Shown: in pieces, positions 27,176 to 35,004 of the stretch
Layout: each line of letters opens with the position of its first letter
Numbering within the stretch: position 1 is the first letter of the stretch
Assembly: GCF_003710815.1 (NCBI RefSeq)
Contig: NZ_RHHP01000048.1
Coordinates: 1 to 44,503 of the forward strand
DNA: 44,503 nt
Direction: 5' to 3'
DNA from: Brevibacillus centrosporus
GTDB taxonomy: Bacteria > Bacillota > Bacilli > Brevibacillales > Brevibacillaceae
Notes under the pieces: generated by a model
The model's input: the letters and a program-made list of their open reading frames with translations, nothing else
Told to the model about the DNA's origin: nothing
Database searches by the model: none
Translations under genes and position numbers: made by a program

Positions 27176-28414
27176 TCACGGCCTTGGCAGCTTGGCGAGC
27201 CACGGGTCCGGTACCAGATTGCTGTATTCGACAGCGTCGGCACCGACGAAGGCTGCGAGATCGCCCAGATTTTCCGTTATGTCGTGATACAAGTCGGCTG
27301 TTGGGAGAACGTCTGGCTCTAAATAAAGTCCCTCAATACAGAGTACGCGACGGCGGCGATCGACCTTGGGTGACACTCGTCCAATCAAGCGGTCGCCATG
27401 CAGGATCGGCATAAGGTAGTAGCCGTATTTCCGCTGAGCCTTGGGGACGTACATCTCATTGCGGAAGGTGAACCCCCAGAGCTGTTCGGTGCGCTCCCGG
27501 TCGCTTATCAGGTTGTCAAAGGGAGACAGCAGCGTCGTACGCCCCTCCCAGCTTCCTACTCGAATGGCTTCAAGCGCATGGAGGGAGTCGGTGTGGACGA
27601 ACCATGTATGTTTCGAAGAATCACCATCGATCTCGACGGGAATCACCTTTTGTTCCCTTTGCAGCCGCTCGAGTATAGAACGAAGAGGCACTCGGGATTG
27701 AAACCGAAAAAAATACTGCTTTACATCAGCCACCCGCGCGATGCCGAGGGCACGTACCGCGTGCTCCACGGCAACGGCCTTCGCTAAGTCCATCGGCAGC
27801 GCCTCGCGATCAGTCTCCTGCGGCAAATGAGCATCGGTGGTTGCCCACAGTCGTTGGCCAGATGCACGACCGGTTACCATCACATCGCCTCCCAACCATA
27901 AAAACTGCAGCATACGCTCGACATTTCGGCCAGCAGTCCAGCCGCTCGATTTCCAGGCGACGGTGGAGAGGTCCTCAAAGGCGCTCGTAGGGAGTGCGCC
28001 ATCTTCCTGTAGGCGTTCAAAGATGTGCTGACGCAGCTTGTCGTTCGCGTTTATCCATTCCGCGGTGCTTTTGGGGGGATAGGCGTTCATATGTGCCCGG
28101 TACATCGGATAGTCTTCCGTAAGAACGATGGCTGCACAGTAGACCCAATATTCGAACAAAGAGCGCTGGTGCCATAGTAGGTTGTTGAGCAGTGACGTGG
28201 CCCCGGAACCGAGCCTGCTCCAAAGCACGAGTTCGTGGCTCGGTGCCACTACACTGACCGGATCCAACTGCAAATAGCGTAACGACCGTAAGACAGTCAT
28301 CAATTTCTCCTCGTCTGCAGCCTGCTGAGGAGCTGCCAGATGCTGACTTGCGATAGCCAAACGCCGTGCATCTGTTTTACTGATCACAAGCGGCTGATCG
28401 ATTCCAAATGGCAT
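27176..28414 (-). CDS. HTH_42 DNA glycosylase, YcaQ/AlkX type
   Basis: A 412-aa member of the winged-helix HTH_42 family (PF06224), DNA glycosylases that excise bulky alkyl lesions and unhook interstrand crosslinks. RYLQLDPVSVV carries a Q-x-D motif, characteristic of the YcaQ/AlkX branch rather than the QxQ of AlkZ. Further conserved parts are FEYWVYCAAIV, TTLLSPFDNLISDR, RKYGYYLMPILHGDRLIGRV and DRRRRVLCIEGLYLE. ATG 28414 follows GGAGGTG at about 9 nt. Length equals E. coli YcaQ (about 410 aa). It stands alone. Confidence 0.9.
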   Translation of the reverse strand: MPFGIDQPLVISKTDARRLAIASQHLAAPQQAADEEKLMTVLRSLRYLQLDPVSVVAPSHELVLWSRLGSGATSLLNNLLWHQRSLFEYWVYCAAIVLTEDYPMYRAHMNAYPPKSTAEWINANDKLRQHIFERLQEDGALPTSAFEDLSTVAWKSSGWTAGRNVERMLQFLWLGGDVMVTGRASGQRLWATTDAHLPQETDREALPMDLAKAVAVEHAVRALGIARVADVKQYFFRFQSRVPLRSILERLQREQKVIPVEIDGDSSKHTWFVHTDSLHALEAIRVGSWEGRTTLLSPFDNLISDRERTEQLWGFTFRNEMYVPKAQRKYGYYLMPILHGDRLIGRVSPKVDRRRRVLCIEGLYLEPDVLPTADLYHDITENLGDLAAFVGADAVEYSNLVPDPWLAKLPRP

Positions 28415-28762
28415 AAGATCACACCTCCGAATAAGGGAACGTCGTAGCAGCTCCAATAGAAGCCGCTAAGAAAGCATTAGTAGTCCAGCATTTTTGAGGC
28501 GAATTTACATATTTTCTCATAAGATCTTTTCCTATGAAAATATCATTTATGTGGAGAGCCGTAAAGCGGAGACAATTGCAAACGGTTCGTGTTAGCTGTA
28601 CGTGGCCGCCGTCTACAGCTTTATGGATCGATCGCAGTAACCACCTTCTAGGAGATCAAGCCCCTTTGAGTTGGGCATTGAAAGAGAACCAGCGAAGGAA
28701 AAGGAAATCCGGTATCAATTTAAGCAGCATGGGAAGCGGGAAAACAGGCGCGTATCGTGCAT
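28415..28762. other. Gene-poor stretch, no convincing CDS
   Basis: About 350 bp with an 81-codon open frame from 28534 that lacks a ribosome site and resembles no known protein. No RNA motif recognised. It may hold regulatory sequence for the glycosylase gene or be decayed sequence. Confidence 0.4.
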
Positions 28763-28799
28763 TCAAAAAGGCTACCTGATCATGCTTGCAGTAGCCTTT
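28763..28799 (-). terminator. Terminator of yjcF
   Basis: Stem AAAGGCTAC/GTAGCCTTT; on the minus strand it ends in five T. It lies 45 bp beyond the yjcF stop. Confidence 0.7.
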
Positions 28800-28843
28800 C
28801 TGACTGGTGTCGCTGTTCGGTTGTCTTCCTTATTTACGAGCTC

Positions 28844-29299
28844 TTATGCATTGTGAAGCTTTTTCACCATGGCAATATGCTCGATACCGGCTTCGTCAAA
28901 GATATCCCCGTGCGGCTCGTAGCCAAGCTTTTCATAAAAGCGCTGAGCATGTGTTTGCGCATTCAGCTTGAGGGTAGTGTAGTTGTGCTTGAAGGCGACT
29001 TCCTCCATCGCTTGCATGATCATACGGCCGAGTCCGGTTCCGCGTTCGGACTTGGTCACGGCAACGCGCTCTACCTTGCCCACGCCTGGCGCATACGGGC
29101 GCAGGCGGCTCGCGCCCACAGGAGTTTCCCCTTCGTAGGCGACGAAGTGAACCGTGCCGCTGCTTACTTGATCGTGCTCATCGATTTCCAGGTCTTCGGG
29201 CACTTCCTGTTCCACAATAAATACAGCACGACGGACGGAGAGGGCATCTGCCATTTCTTTTTCGGATTGGACTGTTTGGATCTGATACGTCTTGTTCAT
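28844..29299 (-). CDS. yjcF: GNAT family N-acetyltransferase YjcF
   Basis: A 151-aa acetyltransferase. The acetyl-CoA motif A region is VERVAVTKSERGTGLGRMIMQAME (R/Q-x-x-G-x-G/A type, here RGTGLG), followed by the usual NAQTHAQRFYEKLGY. It transfers an acetyl group from acetyl-CoA to an amine; the substrate is unknown. ATG 29299 has AAGGA at 9 nt. It is downstream of yjcG in the same direction, the same order as in B. subtilis. Confidence 0.9.
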   Translation of the reverse strand: MNKTYQIQTVQSEKEMADALSVRRAVFIVEQEVPEDLEIDEHDQVSSGTVHFVAYEGETPVGASRLRPYAPGVGKVERVAVTKSERGTGLGRMIMQAMEEVAFKHNYTTLKLNAQTHAQRFYEKLGYEPHGDIFDEAGIEHIAMVKKLHNA

Positions 29300-29379
29300 G
29301 GTGGCACGTCCTTTTTACGGCAAAAGATCCCTCCCTGCGAAAGGTACAGGGAGGGTCGTTGGTGTTTTGAGTATATGTC

Positions 29380-29889
29380 TTACTTTTTCAGCAGGAAGGT
29401 CTGGTAAACGCTCCAGATGCCATCCTCCAGCTGATAAATGAGATGGAAGCGATCTACTTCAGATGTCAGGTCGATTTTCGCCATGCTCATTTGTCCTGTC
29501 AGGTCGCGGAGTTCATCGTCGGACAGATCACGTCCGATGGTCAGGTGAGGTACGTACGCATATGTTTCCTTTTCATTGACACATTGGTTCGCAATTTTTT
29601 GATGAAGAGCGGTGAAAGGCTCCTTGTTTTGCAAGGCCAGGTAGATGACGTTGGTCGTCGGATGAAAAGAAGATACCCGATGGAATTGAGCCGTAAAGCT
29701 TTCCGTTGAGGAAGCGACTTGCTCCAGATGGCTGACCAGCTCAGGCAATTGGGCCTCTTCCAGCTCGAAGCCTTCTTTCAAACGGATATATGGAGGGATC
29801 AGAGCATACGCCGAATCGTAACGCTTGCGGTAAGAGTTGGCGACCTCTTGCACCTTGCTGGATGGAAATACAACGATACTGTACATCAT
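29380..29889 (-). CDS. yjcG: YjcG, 2H-phosphoesterase-like protein with one degenerate motif
   Basis: A 169-aa member of the 2'-5' RNA ligase/2H superfamily, clearly YjcG (MYSIVVFPSSKVQEVANSYRKRYD; YQLEDGIWSVYQTFLL). The second HxT motif is intact (HLTI, residues 115-118). At the first motif the B. subtilis protein reads PHLTL, but here it is PYIRL (residues 33-37), so the His and Thr are both lost. Catalysis by the two-His mechanism is therefore doubtful. ATG 29889 follows AAGGAGGAG; a second ATG is adjacent. Promoter TTACAC-18-TAAAAT lies upstream. Confidence 0.9.
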   Translation of the reverse strand: MMYSIVVFPSSKVQEVANSYRKRYDSAYALIPPYIRLKEGFELEEAQLPELVSHLEQVASSTESFTAQFHRVSSFHPTTNVIYLALQNKEPFTALHQKIANQCVNEKETYAYVPHLTIGRDLSDDELRDLTGQMSMAKIDLTSEVDRFHLIYQLEDGIWSVYQTFLLKK

Positions 29890-29944
29890 GAGAACCACTC
29901 CTCCTTCACTATCTAGCAAACATCTATTCTCTTGGTATTCTGCT

Positions 29945-29974
29945 ATTTTAACAGAAAATTCTTCATTTGTGTAA
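29945..29974 (-). promoter_or_regulatory. Promoter of yjcG-yjcF
   Basis: Minus-strand TTACAC and TAAAAT separated by 18 bp, about 55 bp upstream of the yjcG start. Confidence 0.5.
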
Positions 29975-30045
29975 TGTTATGCGTGAGTCCGTATATTCCG
30001 CTGGCGGCAGGAAAGACTGTGTAGTGCAGGGAGGTGCCGTACAGC

Positions 30046-30204
30046 ATGTACATGGCCATGATGATCACATTTATTTTTCTTGTCCTTCTTTTACTCTCTG
30101 TGCTGACCTTCACCATCCTAACGGCGATCCGCAAAGTAGAGTTTGAAGAAGCTCTGGTTGCGCCGCTGAAGGACGAAGGCCCACAAGAAGAACAGCCACG
30201 GTAA
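30046..30204 (+). CDS. Small single-span membrane protein
   Basis: A 52-aa ORF preceded by GGGAGGTG. Residues about 3-27 are one strongly hydrophobic helix (MAMMITFIFLVLLLLSVLTF) and the C-terminal half is acidic (VEFEEALVAPLKDEGPQEEQPR), so an N-in or N-out single-pass peptide with a charged tail is likely. It lies between yjcG and yjcH on the opposite strand and ends 2 nt before the yjcH stop. No family known. Confidence 0.55.
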   Translation: MYMAMMITFIFLVLLLLSVLTFTILTAIRKVEFEEALVAPLKDEGPQEEQPR

Positions 30205-30206
30205 GT

Positions 30207-30911
30207 TTACCCAAACAAGGCATGCAGCATACGCGGTATGTTGGTTTGCCAGTGGCCCCACGTATGGTCACCCTCAAAGGTCTCAAAGACCAGGGTGGCC
30301 ATTTTCGTTTGCAAAATTTCTCGCAGCTCTTCGTTGGTAGTGACGAGATTAAGCTGCCCGCGAGAGGAAGTAACCGCTGTCTCCTGGTTGCCGATTTCGA
30401 GATAGACGGTCAACGGGACTTCAAACGCCGTTTCTGCTACCCGCCGATTCAGCTCCGCATCCATCGCAATCGATTGGCAGGCAATCTGCCCAAATGTATG
30501 AGGATAAGCCAAGGCGGTAAACAGCGAGACGACACCACCCAGTGATTCCCCGATGAGTGTCCGCGCATTGCCCAGCGTATCTGTCGAGTAATGGGTATCC
30601 ATATAGCTGACGACTTCATCCGCCAGAAAGCGGCGATACGCCAGATGCTCGCTTCCATCCGGATGATACCGAGCCGTCCGTTTTTTCTTATCCACAGGTA
30701 AAAAGACTGCAAGCACGTCTGGCAGCTGCTTTTCCCGAATCATGCTATCCAAGAGCGTAGCCATCCTGCCCAAGGCCAAGTAATCATCCCCATCCTGTAC
30801 GTAGAGCACGGGATAGGAATAGAGTGGAGAGTAGCGTTCCGGGGTATAGACGATCAGCTTTTCCGGCGTTCCCAGATGCCGGCTTTCCAAGATGATTTCC
30901 TCAAGAGCCAC
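30207..30911 (-). CDS. yjcH: Esterase family protein YjcH
   Basis: A 234-aa alpha/beta hydrolase of the putative-esterase family (PF00756, Fes/esterase D-like). The nucleophile elbow is GESLGG with Ser123, the oxyanion region is YVQDGDDY, and the late catalytic His is in GDHTWGHW. Substrate unknown. GTG 30911 follows AAGGAGGG. A TATAAT (30948-30953, minus) is the likely -10. It sits near yjcG and yjcF as in B. subtilis. Confidence 0.88.
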   Translation of the reverse strand: MALEEIILESRHLGTPEKLIVYTPERYSPLYSYPVLYVQDGDDYLALGRMATLLDSMIREKQLPDVLAVFLPVDKKKRTARYHPDGSEHLAYRRFLADEVVSYMDTHYSTDTLGNARTLIGESLGGVVSLFTALAYPHTFGQIACQSIAMDAELNRRVAETAFEVPLTVYLEIGNQETAVTSSRGQLNLVTTNEELREILQTKMATLVFETFEGDHTWGHWQTNIPRMLHALFG

Positions 30912-31004
30912 AAGCCTGTCCCTCCTTCATGGGATGTTCTGGTGATTATTATACAGGAGAGGGGGGACGTGGACGAGAGGGTGTCGCATTTTGTAGAGCA
31001 GAGC

Positions 31005-31556
31005 TTACGGAAGATCGCTTTCTTTTAAATAGCCATCCCAATCCCGCTCAAGCTTCCATACCCCATCCACCTGACTCACCGTGATCTGTCCCTTTTTCAC
31101 TACTGCCTTATCGGGAAGACCATTTCCGTAAAGAAACTGTAATTCCAGGGTGTAGTGACCGATGTAGGTGCCGTTCGTTTCGTCTTGATAAAACTCGTCC
31201 ATGCGTACATCTTTCACTCTGATCTCGCATTTTTCCCGGATAACAGCTTCAATGGTCATACCTGCGACCCGATTCTTGAAAAATTTTTCGTATTCCTTTT
31301 GATGGAAGAAAGGCTTTACCTTTTCTGAAATGGCTTGAAACGCAAGAAAGTAGGCGTCCCCTTTTTCAGTGGATGACGCAAGCTGTTCGTAGTGCCCGTC
31401 CGCCAGCTGGGAGTAGGAAAACTCATACTGGGCTTTTTTCAAGGAAAGGAGCAAGCTTGCCGCTTCCTCTTCCAACGAGGGCTGCGCCTGGCAGCCGGTC
31501 AGAATACTGGCGATGAGCAAGACAAGCAGGGGGAGACTTCCTAATTTCAGCTTCAC
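31005..31556 (-). CDS. Lipoprotein of unknown function
   Basis: A 183-aa secreted lipoprotein: basic start, hydrophobic helix and lipobox LTGC with lipidated Cys at residue 22, then a soluble NTF2/Tim44-like alpha/beta body with a conserved-looking WKLERDWDGYL end. GTG 31556 follows AAGGAGGTGG at 7 nt; the frame is open further upstream but without a site and without a signal peptide. Monocistronic. Confidence 0.78.
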   Translation of the reverse strand: MKLKLGSLPLLVLLIASILTGCQAQPSLEEEAASLLLSLKKAQYEFSYSQLADGHYEQLASSTEKGDAYFLAFQAISEKVKPFFHQKEYEKFFKNRVAGMTIEAVIREKCEIRVKDVRMDEFYQDETNGTYIGHYTLELQFLYGNGLPDKAVVKKGQITVSQVDGVWKLERDWDGYLKESDLP

Positions 31557-31658
31557 GCAATGACCACCTCCTTGGAAAAGGATACTATTAATTGGGAATA
31601 TAAGTAAACTTTTATATCGAGTAAAAGTTGCGGTGGACTTTCCATTCTGAGTGAAACA

Positions 31659-31687
31659 TTGTCGCAATTTTGTCACCATATGATACT
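31659..31687 (+). promoter_or_regulatory. SigA-type promoter of the YutG gene
   Basis: TTGTCG and GATACT with a 17-bp spacer, about 47 bp upstream of the start. Confidence 0.6.
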
Positions 31688-31733
31688 ATGGTAGAAAACG
31701 ACTTCACTCGATATGCGGAAGGGGTTGTCTCTT

Positions 31734-32330
31734 ATGAAGAAGCAAGTACACAGCATCGAAGTCAGAAACGCCGCCCTCGCACGCCTAACAGAACGAGGCG
31801 TAACCGTGGAGGACATCGCAGAGATTGTGTATCTCATGCAGTCGCCTTACCACCCAGACCTGACGATGGAACCATGCATCGAGAGTGTGAAAGCAGTACT
31901 GGAAAAAAGGGAAATGCAGCACGCCATTTTGGTGGGCGTTGAATTGGATATCTTAGCAGAAAAAGGCTTGCTTTCCGAACCGCTGCAGTCGATCATCGCA
32001 TCGGACGAAGGCTTGTTTGGATGCGACGAGACGCTGGCACTGGGCTCCGTCTTCGGATACGGAAGCATTGCCGTGACGACTTTTGGACATCTGGATAAAC
32101 ACAAAGTCGGCGTCATCAAGCGCCTGGATACAAAATCAGCAGAGGGGCGGGTCCATACGTTCCTGGATGATTTGGTGGCAAGTGTGGCAGCGAATGCATC
32201 AAGCCGCATGGCGCACCGCATGCGGGATGAGCAAGAGGCAGCCGCTGCGCGGGAAGAGGCATTGGCGCAGCATAATGCGGAGCTGAGGCTCGAGGCAAAG
32301 GGTGAGGAAGGGAACGAGCAGGCAGGGTGA
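31734..32330 (+). CDS. yutG: YutG/PgpA family phosphatidylglycerophosphatase A-like protein
   Basis: A 198-aa protein of the PgpA family, matching B. subtilis YutG along GVTVEDIAEIVYLMQ, AEKGLLSEPLQSIIASDEGLFG and VHTFLDDLVASVAANASSRMAHR. PgpA enzymes dephosphorylate phosphatidylglycerol phosphate, but this Firmicute branch lacks the transmembrane helices of E. coli PgpA, so the in vivo substrate is uncertain. The last 30 residues are an Ala/Glu-rich helix. ATG 31734 follows GGAAGGGG at 9 nt; an in-frame ATG at 31713 has no site. Confidence 0.85.
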   Translation: MKKQVHSIEVRNAALARLTERGVTVEDIAEIVYLMQSPYHPDLTMEPCIESVKAVLEKREMQHAILVGVELDILAEKGLLSEPLQSIIASDEGLFGCDETLALGSVFGYGSIAVTTFGHLDKHKVGVIKRLDTKSAEGRVHTFLDDLVASVAANASSRMAHRMRDEQEAAAAREEALAQHNAELRLEAKGEEGNEQAG

Positions 32331-32716
32331 GGATTGCTCATTAGGGAAGCAAGGACTTCACGAGAGCGCGAAGCCGAATAGTCAATACAATATTCGGATT
32401 CGGAAATGAAAGAACTGGACTGTTTTGTAGCTGTTTGTAAAAGCTGATGAAGTAGTAGTGAGCCATTCTCTGTTCGGGTTACGTGGATCAGGGGGGAAAA
32501 GGTGGAGCGGTGACTGCCGTCATGGTTGTGTTTTTTCGCCTATATTCAGTGACCATACAAGCCGAGGAGCAGAGAGTGGCTTTTGTATGTAAGGGAAGGT
32601 ATTCCTTTTCATGGATACGATGTGGAGTATTGAGAAGGAAATGCCCACCCAACAACATTTTTTTGGTGACCTTTTGGTGGGAGTGAAAAAATTTACTAGA
32701 AATTATGTTTTTCCTC
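32331..32716. other. Intergenic stretch upstream of the tRNA genes
   Basis: About 385 bp without a credible CDS. It contains a CCGAATA/TATTCGG hairpin (32374-32400) and a CCCACC/GGTGGG hairpin near 32642-32683. No T-box or known leader motif was recognised. Confidence 0.4.
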
Positions 32717-32745
32717 TTGAAATTCATTTAGGCATGCTGTATAGT
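32717..32745 (+). promoter_or_regulatory. Promoter of the tRNA operon
   Basis: TTGAAA and TATAGT with a 17-bp spacer, about 30 bp before the first tRNA. This is the best consensus promoter in the window. Confidence 0.8.
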
Positions 32746-32775
32746 AATAAATGTGATCGACGTCCGGTGCGATTG

Positions 32776-32852
32776 GGGCCCTTAGCTCAGTTGGTCAGAG
32801 CGGTCGGCTCATAACCGATTGGTCGTAGGTTCGAGTCCTACAGGGCCCACCA
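32776..32852 (+). tRNA. tRNA-Ile2 (anticodon CAT)
   Basis: A complete 77-nt cloverleaf: acceptor GGGCCCT/AGGGCCC, D arm GCTC/GAGC, anticodon loop CTCATAA, T arm GTAGG/CCTAC with TTCGAGT, and encoded CCA. The CAT anticodon would read Met, but the loop CTCATAA and the GGTCGTAGGTTCGAGTCC half match bacterial tRNA-Ile2, whose C34 is changed to lysidine by TilS so that it reads ATA. An elongator Met tRNA is the alternative. Confidence 0.9.
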
Positions 32853-32895
32853 TTAAACGAGTACATAGATGTTTAAGATCACATACATATCCCAT

Positions 32896-32971
32896 GATCC
32901 GGTAGCTCAGTTGGGAGAGCACCATCTTGACAGGGTGGGGGTCGCTGGTTCGAACCCAGTCCGGATCACCA
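32896..32971 (+). tRNA. tRNA-Val (anticodon GAC); probable integration target
   Basis: A complete 76-nt cloverleaf: acceptor GATCCGG/CCGGATC, D arm GCTC/GAGC, anticodon loop TTGACAG (anticodon GAC), T arm GCTGG/CCAGT with TTCGAAC, encoded CCA. The phage integrase gene ends 120 bp downstream, so the 3' half of this tRNA is the natural candidate for the attachment core. The copy at the far end of the element lies outside the window. Confidence 0.93.
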
Positions 32972-32985
32972 TAAGATGAACGTTG

Positions 32986-33012
32986 AAACCCCTTGGTAGA
33001 CAAGGGGTTTTT
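32986..33012 (+). terminator. Terminator of the tRNA operon
   Basis: A perfect stem AAACCCCTTG/CAAGGGGTTT with a GTAGA loop and a T-rich tail. Confidence 0.9.
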
Positions 33013-33042
33013 GTTTTTCTTGTATTAAGCTATGGGTATCCA

Positions 33043-33084
33043 TTTGGTGCGAATATCTTGTGTTGGCGCGAATTTGGTGCGAAT
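33043..33084. repeat. Short direct repeats beside the integrase, possible arm-type sites
   Basis: TTTGGTGCGAAT occurs at 33043-33054 and 33073-33084, with a variant TTGGCGCGAAT at 33063-33073. Three near-copies within 42 bp between the tRNA and the integrase gene suit integrase arm-binding sites. Confidence 0.5.
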
Positions 33085-33091
33085 GATGTTT

Positions 33092-34219
33092 TTACTTTGC
33101 CTCCTGGCTTTGAAAGAATACCTTACCAAAAGCATCTGCTGTATCTTTCTGTATGTTAGGTAAAACATGAGCGTAGCGGTCGATCATTTTAATATCAGCC
33201 CAGCCCATTCGCTCAGCAACAATTTTAGGATTTACATTTGCTTTAAGAAGCATAGTTGCATGAGTATGACGAAGATCATGAAATCTGATTTTCTTCACGT
33301 CTGCATTTTCAATTAATCGATAAAAGGTACGCATGAGATTTCTTGGGGTTAGGGGAGTACCTACTGTGGTTGAAATTACGAGGCCGTGATCTTTGAATAA
33401 TTCTGGACCAGCCTCCAATTTCTCTATTTTATTTCTCTTAGCGAGTTTTCGTAGCTCCCTGATAGTTTCCGTATCAATCGCAACGGTTCGATTACCCGAA
33501 TCGGTTTTGGCACCAACCTGCATTTCTTTACCATCATGACTTAAAGTTTGAGTGATAGAGATAACTCCTGTATCCAAGTTTACATCTTTCCATCGTAAAC
33601 CCAGGATTTCCCCTTGACGCATGCCCGTAGTTAATGCAAGTAAGAACGCGACATAGTAACGATCCTTTTCTGCGACCTTTAGAAACGTGTGAGCTTCATC
33701 TACTTCCCAAACCTCCATTTCTTTTTTTCTTGCCTTCGGCCTATCCAAAACAGAAGCGACGTTTTTGGCAACCATTTCCCAGCCTACCGCTTTATTCAAT
33801 GAGTCATTAATAATCGTGTGCACTTTTTGTATGTTCTCATCTGATAGACGACCAGTTTCAAACAGAGTATTATACAGGTCCTGAATTTGGCGTGGAGTGA
33901 GCTTTGATAATTCTATATGTCCAAGTACAGGCAGGATGTGGTTGTTAACTAGTCCTGAATATGTTTCAAGAGTCCTGCGCTGTACTTTTGTCTGTTTGTC
34001 TTTAAGCCAGTCGGCCATAAAAGATGCATACAACATTTTTGATGGCTCTACATAGGTACCTTTATTTAGTTCATTCTGCATTTCTGTCATTGCAGCCTCA
34101 GCTTCTTTTTTTGTTTTAAAGCCTCGTCTTTTCTTCTTCTTATATTTTCCCCCATCAGAATAGTTGATTTCAAAATACCATGGATTCTTTTTCGCGTTGT
34201 CATCTTTATAGACTGGCAT
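33092..34219 (-). CDS. int: Phage tyrosine integrase
   Basis: A 375-aa tyrosine recombinase that inserts and excises the element. Domains: arm-binding N-terminus (about 1-55, GFKTKKEAEAAM), SAM-like core-binding domain (about 63-150), catalytic domain (about 170-360). Catalytic residues seen are Arg in TTGMRQGEILGL, HDLRH, and Tyr in DRYAH. The second His position is Trp (MGWAD), which many active members also have. Transcribed towards tRNA-Val. Its start overlaps the XRE gene by 14 nt, so the two are one operon. Confidence 0.95.
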   Translation of the reverse strand: MPVYKDDNAKKNPWYFEINYSDGGKYKKKKRRGFKTKKEAEAAMTEMQNELNKGTYVEPSKMLYASFMADWLKDKQTKVQRRTLETYSGLVNNHILPVLGHIELSKLTPRQIQDLYNTLFETGRLSDENIQKVHTIINDSLNKAVGWEMVAKNVASVLDRPKARKKEMEVWEVDEAHTFLKVAEKDRYYVAFLLALTTGMRQGEILGLRWKDVNLDTGVISITQTLSHDGKEMQVGAKTDSGNRTVAIDTETIRELRKLAKRNKIEKLEAGPELFKDHGLVISTTVGTPLTPRNLMRTFYRLIENADVKKIRFHDLRHTHATMLLKANVNPKIVAERMGWADIKMIDRYAHVLPNIQKDTADAFGKVFFQSQEAK

Positions 34220-34427
34220 CTTTATTAACCTCTTTCCATTCCATGATTTTTGACGGTTGTACTGCGAAATAAGAGCACAATTTATCTATAACCTCCATGG
34301 AAACATATTCGTCTTTTCCTAGCTTGGCTAGGGTAGTCGTCGAGATTCCAGGTGAAGTGAGGAGGTCGGTTTTTTTCTTGTCGTTTTCTACGAGGAGGTG
34401 CCACAAGGGCTTGTAGGAAAAAGGCAT
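34206..34427 (-). CDS. Small XRE/Cro-type HTH regulator
   Basis: A 73-aa HTH protein of the XRE superfamily (PF13443-like). The helix-turn-helix spans TDLLTSPGISTTTLAKLGKDEYVSMEVIDKLCSYF. ATG 34427 follows AAAGGAG at 8 nt. It lies upstream of, and overlaps, the integrase gene, so it probably controls integrase and the element's own promoter. It lacks the C-terminal cleavage domain of a CI repressor, so SOS self-cleavage is not expected. Confidence 0.85.
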   Translation of the reverse strand: MPFSYKPLWHLLVENDKKKTDLLTSPGISTTTLAKLGKDEYVSMEVIDKLCSYFAVQPSKIMEWKEVNKDASL

Positions 34428-34473
34428 ATTTTGTCTCCTTTTGCATAAGTAATATTTATAATCTAGCAAATTA

Positions 34474-34491
34474 CATTTGATAAAGCAAATG
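34474..34491. promoter_or_regulatory. Inverted repeat, possible operator of the XRE regulator
   Basis: CATTTG and CAAATG separated by 6 bp, about 47 bp upstream of the XRE start codon and close to AT-rich -10-like sequence on the minus strand. Confidence 0.35.
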
Positions 34492-34612
34492 CAACTAATA
34501 GGGAAGTCACGAAGTGTGGGGATGTTGTGTGGTTTCTTTTTGAAGAAATTGGGGATTGAATGTGAGATGTGGCACTTTTCCCGGTGTATAGTTATAGCAT
34601 AGAAAATGAATC

Positions 34613-34643
34613 AAGAGCCGCCTTCGGGTGGCTTTTGTGTTTT
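34613..34643 (+). terminator. Terminator or attenuator before the structured segment
   Basis: Stem AAGAGCCGCC/GGTGGCTTTT with a short TTCG-type loop, followed by a T-rich tail. No coding gene precedes it on the plus strand within 200 bp, so it may end a short leader or small RNA. Confidence 0.7.
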
Positions 34644-34649
34644 CTGTCC

Positions 34650-34945
34650 AACCTAATTCGAGATGTGGACGATGATGGCGTTACAGTGGCGCCTAGTCCG
34701 AGTGATTCTGTGCCGTCTTTACGGCAGAATCGCATTGAGGGCCAGCACACCGGGGAAGCGATCCAAGGGCATGCGTAGAGGGTTAGAGGTGCCTACCAAA
34801 AACGAATACTCCACACCTGGTTGCTGCTTGGACCGACGCACACTTGCAGCAGCTCATACCCGACTACCTGGGCCAGCCGCGACCGTAGCGGCCAAAGGAG
34901 TGGATCACGGCGGCTGCCTCACGCCGAAGTAAGTGGGGTTAGTAA
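34650..34945 (+). ncRNA. Candidate structured noncoding RNA of unknown family
   Basis: About 300 bp, visibly GC-richer than the surrounding phage DNA, with no convincing protein. It contains at least five hairpins in series: 34667-34699 (GGAC, GGCG / CGCC, GTCC), 34704-34731 (GATTCT, GCCG / CGGC, AGAATC), 34822-34851 (TGCTGC/GCAGCA), 34876-34892 (GCCGC/GCGGC) and 34908-34926 (CGGCG/CGCCG). ACTCC (34808-34812) can pair with GGAGT (34897-34901) to close a multibranch. I compared it mentally with RNase P, tmRNA, SRP, T-box, lysine and cobalamin riboswitches and group I/II introns and found no match. Strand is assumed from the flanking terminator. Confidence 0.45.
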
Positions 34946-35004
34946 TATAGACAAGTTTCCTTCCTTGGGTCAAAATGGAAAAAGGAAGGAGGTGTTTTTA
35001 AAAA

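Noticed and set aside
28534..28779. An 81-codon frame between the glycosylase and yjcF genes
   Set aside because: No ribosome site and no recognisable protein pattern; its end overlaps the yjcF terminator.
34663..34932. An 89-codon open frame across the hairpin-rich phage segment
   Set aside because: No ribosome site, and a composition unlike phage proteins; the segment is dominated by inverted repeats, which fits RNA structure better than coding.
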